The notes below the pieces were generated by a model. That model was not told the DNA's origin and did not search any database. It saw nothing but the letters and a program-made list of their open reading frames with translations. Position numbers and translations under genes: made by a program. Source: Roseivirga sp. (GTDB taxonomy: Bacteria; Bacteroidota; Bacteroidia; Cytophagales; Cyclobacteriaceae). From it: 64,000 nucleotides of DNA. Below are positions 34,933 to 45,500 of the stretch, piece after piece (position 1 is the first letter of the stretch; each line of letters begins with the position of its first letter). The stretch covers positions 124,001 through 188,000 of the forward strand of contig JAAWWF010000026.1 in the NCBI GenBank assembly GCA_021404565.1. Direction: 5' to 3'.

Positions 34933-36078
34933 ATGGAGCTGGTTTTTATCATCGGGGCCGTTCAGGCATTCTTTCTACCCCTTCTTATCTTCAATAAGAA
35001 GCCAAAATCTACTGGAGACTATGTATTAGCCTTTTGGTTTTTGTTGATGGGGCTTGCCCTCCTGGAGTATTACCTGGAGGTGCAGGGAAAAGCCTCTGAC
35101 TATCCTGTATTTCTTGGGATTACCACCTGCATCGCCATGCTGCTGGGGCCGGTGGCCTATATCTATGTCCTGTCTATCACAAGAAAAGAACAACGCTTAA
35201 ACCCTCTGCATTTATTACACAGCCTGCCATACCTCGTTTTTACAGTCATTGTATTTCTTAAACTCTCCGCCTATAACGGGGCCTCAGTAGAGGAAGCCCG
35301 TCTGATCATTGAAGATCCTGATACGCCCGTTTTTATGGCACTAGGTCTTTTCAGGATATTTCTGGGCCCTATATATCTTATTATCTGTCTGATGATGCTG
35401 AAGCGTCATAGCAGGAAAATCGGAGATGAGTTTTCCTATACTCAAAACATCGATTTAAAATGGCTTCGACATGTTATTCTTGTCATGGCGATCATCTGGT
35501 CCACCGTTATCGTGACTAATGTCCTCGGTAACTTTAACGAGATCATCCCAATGGAATGGGGTGACCATCTGATCTATACAGTGATTACTGCAGCCGTGTT
35601 TTTCGGGGGGTTTCATGGCATCAAACAGCAGGTTATTTTTTCTGCACAGCCCCTGAAGCAGACTGCGCCCATATCGGATAAAGGGGTCAACCAGAGCAAT
35701 GGCCAATACGCTAAATCGAGCCTGAAGAAAGAGGAATCGAAGGAGCAGCTAAAAAAATTGCTGGCCTTTATGGATGAGGAAAAGCCTTATCTGGATGGCA
35801 AGCTCTCACTGAATCAGGTAGCCGAAAAGTTGGAAATTTCTCCCAATCACCTCTCGCAGGTCATCAATGAAAACCTGGACCGGAATTTTTTCGACTTTGT
35901 GAATGGCTACCGTGTAGACCTGGTCAAGGAAAAGCTGGCCGATCCTGCCAATGAAAAGTTTACCATCCTGGCCATCGCCTATGATGCCGGTTTTAGTTCT
36001 AAGTCTTCATTCAATGAAGTGTTTAAGAAATTCACCCAGCAGACTCCCTCTCAGTATCAAAAGCAGATAAAGAGGTAG
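34933..36078 (+). CDS. Membrane-anchored AraC-family transcriptional regulator
   Basis: This 381-residue protein has about seven membrane helices in residues 1-235. The C-terminal AraC domain (about 285-381) has LNQVAEKLEISPNHLSQVIN, ILAIAYDAGFSSKSSFNEVF and the signature TQQTPSQYQKQ. It follows a lipoprotein gene by 65 bases and precedes an acyltransferase gene on the same strand. The second is a plausible target, by analogy with the other regulator-target pairs of this window. Confidence 0.9.
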   Translation: MELVFIIGAVQAFFLPLLIFNKKPKSTGDYVLAFWFLLMGLALLEYYLEVQGKASDYPVFLGITTCIAMLLGPVAYIYVLSITRKEQRLNPLHLLHSLPYLVFTVIVFLKLSAYNGASVEEARLIIEDPDTPVFMALGLFRIFLGPIYLIICLMMLKRHSRKIGDEFSYTQNIDLKWLRHVILVMAIIWSTVIVTNVLGNFNEIIPMEWGDHLIYTVITAAVFFGGFHGIKQQVIFSAQPLKQTAPISDKGVNQSNGQYAKSSLKKEESKEQLKKLLAFMDEEKPYLDGKLSLNQVAEKLEISPNHLSQVINENLDRNFFDFVNGYRVDLVKEKLADPANEKFTILAIAYDAGFSSKSSFNEVFKKFTQQTPSQYQKQIKR

Positions 36079-36387
36079 TTTGGTTATTGGTTGAATGGTT
36101 AATGGTCGAGACACGATGACTCACGCTGCATTCAACCACTCTATATCCGGCACACTGTCTTTGGGTTAAATTGGCCCTATCTGCCATCTGTTTTATACCT
36201 GCTTTCCTATCCTGAAGTATGAAGGATCTAAAGCAGGTTGTTTTTCCTTTTGACTCCAGAGGCAAACTTAGCCTCGACCCAATGTCCAGACTTACAGGAA
36301 TGGACCGATCCATCGTCCAGACTTTCAGGGCCGGGCGACCGGAGCTGTATTTCATCACAGTTTTGCTTCAGTTAAACAGAAACAACG
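36079..36387. other. Gene-free stretch between the AraC and acyltransferase genes
   Basis: An open frame at 36219-36407 runs into the acyltransferase start and encodes no recognisable protein. I see no strong hairpin or repeat. It probably holds the acyltransferase promoter. Confidence 0.4.
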
Positions 36388-37635
36388 ATGAAAACGCTGA
36401 ATACTGAATTACCCAACCCGATCGTCTCTGTAGAAAACAAAAGGCTTTACTACCTGGACTGGCTAAGGGTATTGGCCTTTGGTCTGCTCTTTCTTTTCCA
36501 CTCCTGGAGACCCTTCGACCACTTCCCATGGCATATTAAAAACGAGGAACAAACCATCGCTTTCGATATACTCACCATGTTTACTCATGGTTGGCGTATG
36601 TTCCTGATTTTCCTTGTTTCCGGTGCTGGTACCTGGCTGGCCATGAGGGCTCGTAAAGACAGGTTTATGATGGACCGGGTAAAACGCCTGCTGGTACCCT
36701 TTCTTTTCGGAATTCTCCTGATCATTCCTCCACAGCGCTTTTATGAGTGGATCATGTTTGGTGGTTTTACAGGTGATTATTTAGACTTTCTCTCTACCTA
36801 CCCTTTTTCACAACTTAGCGCTAACATGGGTGCGAGTCTCCTGCTTTGGTTTGGTCACCTGGGCACACATATCTGGTATTTACCATTTCTATTTGTGATG
36901 ACACTGCTGAGCTTACCCCTACTCAAAGCTATACGTGAAAGGAAAGTGAACTTTACAAAATTGAAAAAAGTCATGTCTACCAGACTGGGCATTTTTATCC
37001 TGATAATTCCTATGATCATTTTCCGAGTAGCCTTAAAGCCCATTTTCCCGGAGTATACTGACTGGGCCGACTTCTTTGTATATCTCTGGCCCTTCCTCTA
37101 TGGCTTTATCTTTATGGCCGACCGCGAGTTTCTCGATATTATCAAGAAGAGAATGTGGCTCTTTCTTAACGTGGGCGTGTTAGCCTCTACCACCTTTATC
37201 TACATGTCTTCATTAGGTGAGGAATATATCCAGGCCTACCTGTTTCCAGAGTATAATCTATTGCATGTGACTACCAGCATTATTGCCATGATCATTGCCC
37301 TAAGCTGGATTATGTTTTTCCTCGCACTGTTTGCCAGAACGATGAACTTCAAGCATCGCCTGCTCATTCCTGCCAACATCAGTATACTGCCGATTTATGT
37401 TTTGCATCAAAGTCTTATCATTGTTTTCGGCTACTACATTGTGGGTACTGAGCTCAACCCCTGGATTAAGTTTCTGGCCATTGCTTTTTCGGCTATTCCG
37501 GTATCTATTCTGCTCTATAAGCTGATACAGACCAACAACCTGACAAGGTTTCTGTTCGGACTGAAGCCTAAGGCATCCGATGGAAGAAAGTTCAAAAAAG
37601 AAAACAACCCCGCCAGCACTGCCGAACTGGTCTAA
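36388..37635 (+). CDS. Membrane acyltransferase (acyltransferase 3 family)
   Basis: This 415-residue protein has about ten membrane helices. The first carries YYLDWLRVLAFGLLFLFHSW, which keeps the DWLR...H pattern of acyltransferase 3 proteins. RVKRLLVPFLFGILLIIPPQ follows, as is usual in this branch. It should transfer acyl groups to sugars or lipids at the inner membrane. It shares the family, but little close identity, with the gene at 21951-23057. It is alone on its transcript. Confidence 0.88.
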   Translation: MKTLNTELPNPIVSVENKRLYYLDWLRVLAFGLLFLFHSWRPFDHFPWHIKNEEQTIAFDILTMFTHGWRMFLIFLVSGAGTWLAMRARKDRFMMDRVKRLLVPFLFGILLIIPPQRFYEWIMFGGFTGDYLDFLSTYPFSQLSANMGASLLLWFGHLGTHIWYLPFLFVMTLLSLPLLKAIRERKVNFTKLKKVMSTRLGIFILIIPMIIFRVALKPIFPEYTDWADFFVYLWPFLYGFIFMADREFLDIIKKRMWLFLNVGVLASTTFIYMSSLGEEYIQAYLFPEYNLLHVTTSIIAMIIALSWIMFFLALFARTMNFKHRLLIPANISILPIYVLHQSLIIVFGYYIVGTELNPWIKFLAIAFSAIPVSILLYKLIQTNNLTRFLFGLKPKASDGRKFKKENNPASTAELV

Positions 37636-37788
37636 GGGGTTGTTTCAAAGGACGGTGTCTGTAACCGGTTATTAATGAAGTGGTTTTGCTCTGAAGAGAA
37701 TTACCATCAGTTAGGGACTGGAAAGGACATCGTCCATCATTTCGGCTTCTCCGTGCCCTAAGAATGAAAAAGGCTTTGTCATAATCAG

Positions 37789-37818
37789 GTCATTCACCCT
37801 GAACTTGTTTCGGGGTCT
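37789..37818 (+). repeat. REP-type palindromic repeat (copy 4) in a 338-base gene-free stretch
   Basis: GTCAT, a 3-base insertion, then CCTGAACTTGTTTCGGGGTCTC. It is a diverged copy of the motif at 13532, 13583 and 23142. It lies in the 37636-37988 gap before the sulfatase, whose left end (AAGGGGTTGTTTCAAAGG) loosely resembles the end of the 13505-13638 element. I see nothing else in the gap. Confidence 0.6.
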
Positions 37819-37988
37819 CTGATTAATGGATAAGCAATCCGATCATTAATTTTCTTTTCTTTGAGAAAGGCCTATTGGGTATTTGGCTAAATTGAAATAG
37901 ATTCTGGAATCAGCAGAACACTGAAAGTGATTTTTAACAAACCGAAACGAAGCTTGGTTTCTACCAGGTTTGCTTGCAGAAAACAACC

Positions 37989-39521
37989 ATGAATTTTTTC
38001 AGATCTTCTATAAAATTGATCCTCTTAGGGTTTTTATTGGTCCTCATCAGCACTTGTAGCACAGCACCTGTAAAAGAAACAAAGCCCAACATTCTCTGGA
38101 TATTGCTGGAAGATACTGCTCCTCTGCTAAGTGCCTACGGAACCACCATTATTTCTACACCCAACATTGATTCGTTGGCAGATAATGGCATACGCTTCAC
38201 CAATGCCTTTATGCCCGCACCCGTTTGTTCACCCAGCCGGTCAAGCATGATTACCGGAGTGATGTCTACCACACTGGGTTTGCATAATCACCACAGTGCG
38301 CGCACACCGGAGTCTGCCATTTATTTGCCCGATTCTGTAAAAACCATCCCTGAAGTGTTTAAGGAGGCGGGTTATTTCACCTTTAACAATGGAAAGGACG
38401 ACTACAACTTCACCTATGACCGAAAAGACCTCTACAACCAGGACTATATGCAGCATGCATTGTACGGCAAGAAGGGAGTAAACCTGGATTTCTCAGAGCT
38501 TAAAAATAAGACTCCTTTTTTCGGCCAGGTACAGCTTTCAGGGGGCAAGGAAATATTCTCACGTACCTTTAAAGAAAGAGTAGGTACTCCCGTAGACCGA
38601 AGCAAAGTAGAACTTCCACCTTATTTACCCAATCATCCGGCAATTATTGAAGAATATGCCAATCACCTGGATGCCATACAAATTACCGATAGAAAGGTAG
38701 GTGCAATCATAGAAGACCTCAGGAAAAACGGGCTCCTTCACAATACCATTGTCTTCTTTTTCTCAGATCATGGTATGCGCATGACTAGGAACAAGCAGTT
38801 TTTGTATGATGGGGGCCTTCATGTGCCGCTGATCATGGCGGATTTCCGGGATAAGTCGGAAACAGAAAAGGGCTTGGTCAACCAAGAATTAGTCAGTGGT
38901 TTGGACCTTGGGCCAACCTCCCTGGGGCTGGCAGGCATTGAAGTTCCTGCCTATATGGAGGGGCTGGATGTTTTTGACGAAAAAACCGGGAACAGGGAGT
39001 ATGTAATTTCTACCAGAGATCGCTGTGATTTTACAATTGATCGCATCCGTTCCGTAAGGTCAAAGAAGTACAAATACATCCGCAACTTTATGACCGACAG
39101 ACCTTATACCCAGCCAACCTATATGGATGTAGATGGTGTTGAATTTGTAAAGGTGACCAAACAGCTACATGCAGAAAATAAGCTCAACGAGGTGCAAAGT
39201 CTGTTCTTCTCCGACATACGCCCGGCAGAGGAGCTGTATGATTTAGAAAAGGACCCTTATGAGCTAAATAATCTGGCCGGGGACCCTGAGCATGCTGGAA
39301 GATTATCAGAATATGCGGCCATTCTGGACCAATGGATTGAAGATACCAATGATCAGGGGCAATATCCCGAGGAAGAAGGCCTGAAGCTTATGTTGGGCAT
39401 TTGGGGTGACCATGCTGTAAACCCTGAATATGAGGCATTAAGAAAGAAATATCCCGATTTAGCGAGCTCACAGTTTTATCTCAAAAGCTCTGGATGGAAA
39501 AAGGTCAACGATAAGGATTAG
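37989..39521 (+). CDS. Secreted type I sulfatase
   Basis: This protein has about 510 residues from ATG 37989 (a TTG at 37974 is also open). It has an N-terminal signal with a possible lipobox (LISTCS), then NILWILLEDTAP, the first metal site in the ED form seen in N-sulfoglucosamine sulfohydrolase-like sulfatases. CSPSR near residue 80 is the motif whose Cys becomes formylglycine, and VFFFSDHGMR is the second metal site. It removes sulfate from a glycan or other organic sulfate in the periplasm. No sulfatase-maturing enzyme gene is in the window. It precedes the plugless SusC barrel gene by 140 bases on the same strand. Confidence 0.93.
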   Translation: MNFFRSSIKLILLGFLLVLISTCSTAPVKETKPNILWILLEDTAPLLSAYGTTIISTPNIDSLADNGIRFTNAFMPAPVCSPSRSSMITGVMSTTLGLHNHHSARTPESAIYLPDSVKTIPEVFKEAGYFTFNNGKDDYNFTYDRKDLYNQDYMQHALYGKKGVNLDFSELKNKTPFFGQVQLSGGKEIFSRTFKERVGTPVDRSKVELPPYLPNHPAIIEEYANHLDAIQITDRKVGAIIEDLRKNGLLHNTIVFFFSDHGMRMTRNKQFLYDGGLHVPLIMADFRDKSETEKGLVNQELVSGLDLGPTSLGLAGIEVPAYMEGLDVFDEKTGNREYVISTRDRCDFTIDRIRSVRSKKYKYIRNFMTDRPYTQPTYMDVDGVEFVKVTKQLHAENKLNEVQSLFFSDIRPAEELYDLEKDPYELNNLAGDPEHAGRLSEYAAILDQWIEDTNDQGQYPEEEGLKLMLGIWGDHAVNPEYEALRKKYPDLASSQFYLKSSGWKKVNDKD

Positions 39522-39661
39522 ACCCAACCAGAATACAGGCCGGCCCAGTGGTATTTTCAATACCCGGTAAGGTTGTCTTAAATATCCGGTGTTATAATAG
39601 CACATACAGATTCTTACACTTTTGGAAGGAGCAAAGAATCGATCAACTAAATCCCATTTAC

Positions 39662-42532
39662 ATGAGATCAATCATTACCATGCTCCTTCTGCTATGCTGC
39701 TATGCCCAATCCTCCGGGCAGGAAAGAACAATAAGCGGCCAACTCACCGATTCAAGTGGCCTGCCACTACCCCAGGTAACCATTCTGATCAAAGGCACCA
39801 CCATCGGAACCGCCACTGATGCTGATGGCAACTATTCCATCAAAGTACCCATAGGTGCCACCCTGGTTTTCCGATACCTGGGCTTTGCTACCCGTGAAGT
39901 AGTCGTTACCGAAGACAACCTGAAGCCTGCCCGTAGCACAGGAAAAGCATCGAAAAAACGAAAAAAGGAGAAAAAACCCAGCCCGATTTCTCAGTCACTG
40001 TACCAAGACGCTATTCCCGAAAATCAGCCGGGGGTAGCCAGGTTAGGCCCTCAATCCCCCACCTACAGGGTCAATGGAAACCTGAGCATACCCAATCTGA
40101 AGTCCATCAGGAAACTAGGAAATACCTACCGCCTCAGGATGTACCCTCATTATTATGACAAGGCGGTCTTCGGTTTAGAGTTTTCCACCTCCTTTACTCT
40201 GGACAAGGTATTCAGGCTTCCCACCTTGCAGCAGAGCTTTGCTCAGGGGCGGGCGGTCAACGGAAACCTGATCTGGAGGGGGCCCGAAACAGGTGAGCTT
40301 TTCTCCTGGGGGCCGGAAATACGCTCATTGAGTTTTGACGGCAGTGATTATCCCTATGATCAAAACGGGCGACTCATACCCGGAGCAGGGGGTAAACCTG
40401 CCTCATCATATAATCCTCAGTCATTCTTCAGAACCGGGTATACCACCTCTAATGAATTGATCATGAGTGTTCCCGGGCCTGGTAACAGCAGGGTACTGGT
40501 TGATATTGGCCACAAAGCACAGCAAGGGGTGATACCCAATGCTGACTATCGTAAGACCAACCTTTCTCTTGACCTGGAAGGTTATAAGCTCAGCCAGCAA
40601 CTAAGCCTCCGTGCTTCCTTCGACTATAATCATTCCAACGGGCGACTCCTTTCCAGAGGAGCCAACATAGCGTCCATTGTGGGGAGTGTCTACCGGACCC
40701 CAACCACTTTCGACAATACAAACGGCCTGTCAACCAAATCAGCCCTGGTAAACCCGGGTTCTTATGAACTAGCCAACGGAGGCCCCAGAACTCATGCCCC
40801 TGGTGAGGCAGATAATCCCTTTGGCCTGGCGAGCACCGTACCCGATGAGGATAAAGCTGATCGCCTGCTTTCTGCCCTGCAGTTCTCATACGCACCAGAC
40901 GGCCCTTTCAACTTCTTATTACAGGCCAATGTTGACCATCAGAAAAACCAATCTGCTTTTGGTATAGCTCCGGGGTATTCTGGTTTTACTGTGGGAAGAC
41001 TCACCGAGCGTGATAACCGCCAAACCTTCACCAATGCGAGCTTAACATCCAACTATGAACACAACGCCTGGCCGGGGCAATTGAAGCTAAGTCTTACCTT
41101 TCAAAGCCAATGGCTGAGCCAGGAGTTGAATAGAATTGACGGACTAGATTTCACTCAAACCGAAACTTTTGACGACATACTCGGAGCCAGTGAAATAGAT
41201 TTCACAGACGAAAGACTCAACAGAAATACCCATGAGATACTTGTCAATGCACAATATGAATTCCGGGATTGGCTCAGGGCGAAGCTTACCAACCGCACTT
41301 ATTTCTCCAGTACCGTAGACTACGGCCAATTCAGCAACTTCTTTCCCTTAGCGAGCCTGAACATCGGTCTATCTGATTTATTGAATCTCTACGATATGGA
41401 GCTTAATATCTATACCTCCTTTGGACGAAGTATACGGGAATCTCCCCTTGTCTATAACAACTGGTCATATGGTTCTACGGTCATTCCTGTACAGGGCTAC
41501 AACAGTTTTTATGAATCCGGAGAATTGTTCTCAAACACTCCGTTGGCTCCTGAAACCGGCCTGCAATTCGAAACCGGCCTCGATTTTAACCTTCATTACG
41601 CACTCAGTTTCGAGTTTGCCTATTTCAACAATCAAACTAATGACTTTGTAGCACCTGCCGTAAGTAATGGCAACTTTGGGCTTAGTAATCTCGCCACAGT
41701 CCGAAACAAGGGTTTCACCGTGGGCCTCGGCTATCAGACATACCGCAGTACCTTCAACTGGAGTACGAAGCTCAACTGGAGTGCTTACACGAGCCGGGTA
41801 GAAAGCCTGGATCAGGCCTTTGATAAAGTTGCTTTAGCTGGCTTTACAAATGTTCAAACCGTTTTGGCAAAAGGGGAATCACTTGGAGCTATCTATGGAA
41901 GTACTTACCTGAGAAATGGAAGCGGTCAAAGGCTTATCGGGCCTGATGGCTTTCCGCTAAAAGATTCTGACCTGAAAAAGATCGGAGACCCCATTCCTGA
42001 TTGGCTATTGGGTTGGTCATCAGACTTTCGGTTCAAAAACCTCAAGCTCTCACTCGTAGTTGATTTTAAGCAAGGCGGTGACATGTGGAATGGCACCAAC
42101 AGCTCGCTCGATTACCTGGGGAGGTCTTCCACTACGGGAGAGCTCAGAAATACCACCAATCATATATTCTCAGGCGTGACTTCGAACGGTCAGGTCAATA
42201 CCACTCCGGTTAGTTTTTATGACCCCAGCCAGCCCCTCTCAGATAACCGGTGGGTACGATATGGATGGGATGGTGTAGCGGAAGATTACATTGAGGACGC
42301 TTCATGGATTCGACTCAGTGAGGTCTCTCTCACTTATACCCTGGTTCGAAGAAATAAATCAATCAGGGAAATGACCTTCTCACTGACGGGTCGTAACCTC
42401 TTCCTTATCACCCCCTATGGTGGCTCCGACCCGGCCAGCACCCTCTTTGGCTATACAACGGGCAACGGCCTCGACCTCTTCAATGCTCCTTCAACCCGTA
42501 GCTATTCGCTACAAGTGTCCATTAAACTCTGA
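39662..42532 (+). CDS. SusC-like outer-membrane barrel without a plug domain
   Basis: This protein has about 956 residues from ATG 39662, which gives a normal signal peptide. A carboxypeptidase-regulatory-like domain at 21-85 (SGQLTDSSGLPLPQVTILIK) is as in SusC. In SusC a plug domain of about 130 residues follows; here there is only a short basic linker (KASKKRKKEKK, 95-105) and about 60 residues before the barrel, which starts with the SusC-typical strand LEFSTSFTLDKVFRLPTLQ. The C-terminal part is SusC-like to the last residue (TGRNLFLITPYGGSDP, ending LQVSIKL). No VVVTGYG or YIIDG motif is present. The missing plug is found in the next gene, 5 bases downstream. Confidence 0.88.
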   Translation: MRSIITMLLLLCCYAQSSGQERTISGQLTDSSGLPLPQVTILIKGTTIGTATDADGNYSIKVPIGATLVFRYLGFATREVVVTEDNLKPARSTGKASKKRKKEKKPSPISQSLYQDAIPENQPGVARLGPQSPTYRVNGNLSIPNLKSIRKLGNTYRLRMYPHYYDKAVFGLEFSTSFTLDKVFRLPTLQQSFAQGRAVNGNLIWRGPETGELFSWGPEIRSLSFDGSDYPYDQNGRLIPGAGGKPASSYNPQSFFRTGYTTSNELIMSVPGPGNSRVLVDIGHKAQQGVIPNADYRKTNLSLDLEGYKLSQQLSLRASFDYNHSNGRLLSRGANIASIVGSVYRTPTTFDNTNGLSTKSALVNPGSYELANGGPRTHAPGEADNPFGLASTVPDEDKADRLLSALQFSYAPDGPFNFLLQANVDHQKNQSAFGIAPGYSGFTVGRLTERDNRQTFTNASLTSNYEHNAWPGQLKLSLTFQSQWLSQELNRIDGLDFTQTETFDDILGASEIDFTDERLNRNTHEILVNAQYEFRDWLRAKLTNRTYFSSTVDYGQFSNFFPLASLNIGLSDLLNLYDMELNIYTSFGRSIRESPLVYNNWSYGSTVIPVQGYNSFYESGELFSNTPLAPETGLQFETGLDFNLHYALSFEFAYFNNQTNDFVAPAVSNGNFGLSNLATVRNKGFTVGLGYQTYRSTFNWSTKLNWSAYTSRVESLDQAFDKVALAGFTNVQTVLAKGESLGAIYGSTYLRNGSGQRLIGPDGFPLKDSDLKKIGDPIPDWLLGWSSDFRFKNLKLSLVVDFKQGGDMWNGTNSSLDYLGRSSTTGELRNTTNHIFSGVTSNGQVNTTPVSFYDPSQPLSDNRWVRYGWDGVAEDYIEDASWIRLSEVSLTYTLVRRNKSIREMTFSLTGRNLFLITPYGGSDPASTLFGYTTGNGLDLFNAPSTRSYSLQVSIKL

Positions 42533-42537
42533 TCCAC

Positions 42538-45500
42538 ATGAAAAAGACTTATCTATCTCTGGGTCTGTTGACCCTCTTGATTCTCGCTTCTGCCTTTCAG
42601 TCAACCGATCCTTCCCCTTTTCTGAAAAAACTGCGCCAACAGCTCGCCAGCTACAATGCCGACTTTAAGGAGGAAAAGGTATACCTGCAAACGGACAAGC
42701 CCTTCTACAAACCGGGGGAAACCATTTGGTTCAATGCCTTTGTACTCAACAGTACAGACCACAAGCCCACTGCGACCAGTGACGTGCTGTATGTAGAGCT
42801 GATTGACCCCAAAGGAAATGTGGCAGCGAAGGCAGACCTGGTAATCAGGGAGGGTACAGCCCATGCAGAGTTTCAACTTGACGAAAACGATCCCGGGGGT
42901 CTCTACCAAATCAGGGCCTATACTCAGTGGATGAAGAATTTTGATGAGCAGGCCTTCTTCAAAAAGACCATTACTGTACAAAGGGTCATTACTCCAAGGC
43001 TGCTCCTCAACCTGGATTTTGAAAAAGAGGCTTACGGTCCGGGAGATGAGGTAACCGCAAAACTGAAGGTAGAAAACCTGAAAAACGAGACAATGGATGC
43101 TTCGCGCACTGCCTATACTGTTTCAATTGATGGGAGCCAGATTCTTTCCTCAGTGGTGAAAACAGACAGCAAAGGTGTGGCCACCATACAGTTTACCTTG
43201 CCCGGTGACCTAAGCTCCACCAATGGGCTGCTGAATGTCATAGTCTCCGCGGATGGATATGAGGAATCTATTTCACGCTCTGTACCCATTGTGCTCGACA
43301 AGATCAATCTTACATTTTTCCCCGAAGGGGGTCACCAGGTAAAGGACGTTTCAGGCAAAATGGCTTTTAAAGCTTTGAACGAATTTGGCAAAGGCGCTGA
43401 TATTTCCGGGAGTATCCTTGATCAGGATAACAACAAAGTCACCAGCTTTGAAAGCTTCCATATGGGGATGGGAGCCTTTGCTTTCAAACCAGAATCAGAT
43501 CAGCAATACTTTGCCCGAATAGAAAGCCCCAGGGGCAACGAAACGCTGATCCCATTGCCAAAGGCACTAAACACGGGCCTGAGCCTTAACCTTGATAGCA
43601 GGGAGGCGCATGGCCTTAGCTGGAAAATCCATAGCCCCTTTGATGGCGAAGTCATTCTGGTGGGGAATGCTCATGGGGAGATGATTTACGCAGAGAAAAT
43701 CACTGTAAAAAAAGGGCTGAATACGGTGACTGTTCCCACAGATAACTTTGCCGCAGGCATAGGAGTATTTACCCTCTTTAACTACCAGGGTATTGAACAG
43801 TGTGAACGACTGGTATTTCTCAATCAGGATAGAGGACTAAACATTGAGCTAACAACAGACAAAGATAAATACCAGCCACGTGAAAAGGTGGACCTGAAGG
43901 TTAAAACCACAGATCACCAGGGAAAACCTGTTCGCGCCAAGTTATCATTAGCAGTGGTCGATGATCAACTGATCTCCTTTGCTGATGATAAGCAGGACAA
44001 TATACTCTCAGCCTTATTACTAGGTTCCGAGCTCAAGGGTGAGGTTCAGGAACCCTCTTTCTACTTTGACCCCGAAGAACCAAAGGCCACAGAGGCTCTG
44101 GATTACCTGCTGCTCACCCAGGGTTGGAGACGGTTTACCTGGAAAGAAGTGCAAAAGCCTACTCGAAAAATTACCTACCTCCCCGAAAAAAACAAAGATG
44201 TTTTTGGCAGGGTCTATCACCAAAAAAATGGTGCCGGCTTCGCCACAGAGGTAAGCCTGATTGAGCTTGGTGGCAAAAAGAGGATCGAAACTGTACAAAC
44301 CACTAAAAACGGTGAGTTTATATTTAAAAATACGGACCCAACCGTTTCCTTCCTTCTGGTGACAAAAAAGCCCGGGAAAATAACACGGCAAAAAGAGCAG
44401 TCATTCAGTATCTCTCTCAACGATCGGGCGGGTACGGTATGGGTTCCTGAAAAAACAGACCTGAGTAAGACCAGGAAAAAGGTGACTCAGCTCAAGCCTG
44501 AGAGTCCTGTAGACAAGAACGCCAGCGTAAACATCAGCCTGTCTGCGGATGCCACCAGCCTGGGTGAGGTGGTGGTTACGGGCTATGGTGTTGTAGAGAA
44601 AAAAGCCATAACAGGCAGTGTGGTGGTAGTGGAAAGAACTCCGGCATTATTGCCTAAACAGGCACTGAGCAACGTTCTCGAAGGCCGGATTCCCGGTTTG
44701 ATGGTCCAAAGGAATAATGGCAATCCCGGCTCTGCCAATAATATCGTCATCAGGGGTGTGAATACACTCGCCAATAACAATCACCCACTCTACATTATTG
44801 ACGGCTATCCCATCAGCTCCAGCCTCAACAACGCCTTTTCGAATGGCAGCATGATCAGCCCTTTGGATATTGAGTCTATTGAGGTGATGTCTTCCCCTGA
44901 AGCGGCAGCACTTTATGGCAATGCAGGTGCCAATGGCGTCATTGTCATTACCACGAAGTCACGGCTCGGGTATCGACCCTATTATGGCAGTGATGGGAGA
45001 AAACAAGGCAAGTATACCAGCATCAGGATCAATCCGCGCCAGTTTACTGTGAGCAGAGAGTTTTACATCCCTCCGCCAACGGATGGAATAACCGAAATCA
45101 GAAACGACTTCAGAACTACGGTTCACTGGGCCCATACCCTGGTGACAGATAAAAAGGGAGAGTCTAAAGTTTCCTTTTATAACAACGATGCCGTAAGTGC
45201 TTTCAGAATCACTGCCGAGGGCTTTTCTTCAGGTGGTTCCATTGGCCGAAAAGAGCAGGTATACTATACACAATTGCCGCTGTCGCTTGATGTAAAATTC
45301 CCACAGTTTCTGGGCTTTGAAGATGTGCTCAGGCTTCCGGTACAGCTTAGAAATGAGACCAATAAAAACGTCACGGGTAAATTAAAACTGAAACTGGACG
45401 AAGGAATGACTTCAGAAGGTGAGCTGCTTCAAAATGTGAGCCTTCCACCCAACAAGGCGACTACCGTCTATTATACTATTCGGTCGGAGGGTAAGCAGGG

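Noticed and set aside
36219-36407. Plus-strand ORF of 62 codons upstream of the acyltransferase
   Set aside because: It overlaps the acyltransferase start in another frame and has no recognisable feature.
39662-42532. Plugless barrel as a pseudogene produced by deletion
   Set aside because: The frame is intact from signal peptide to last strand, and the missing plug is encoded intact in the adjacent gene.
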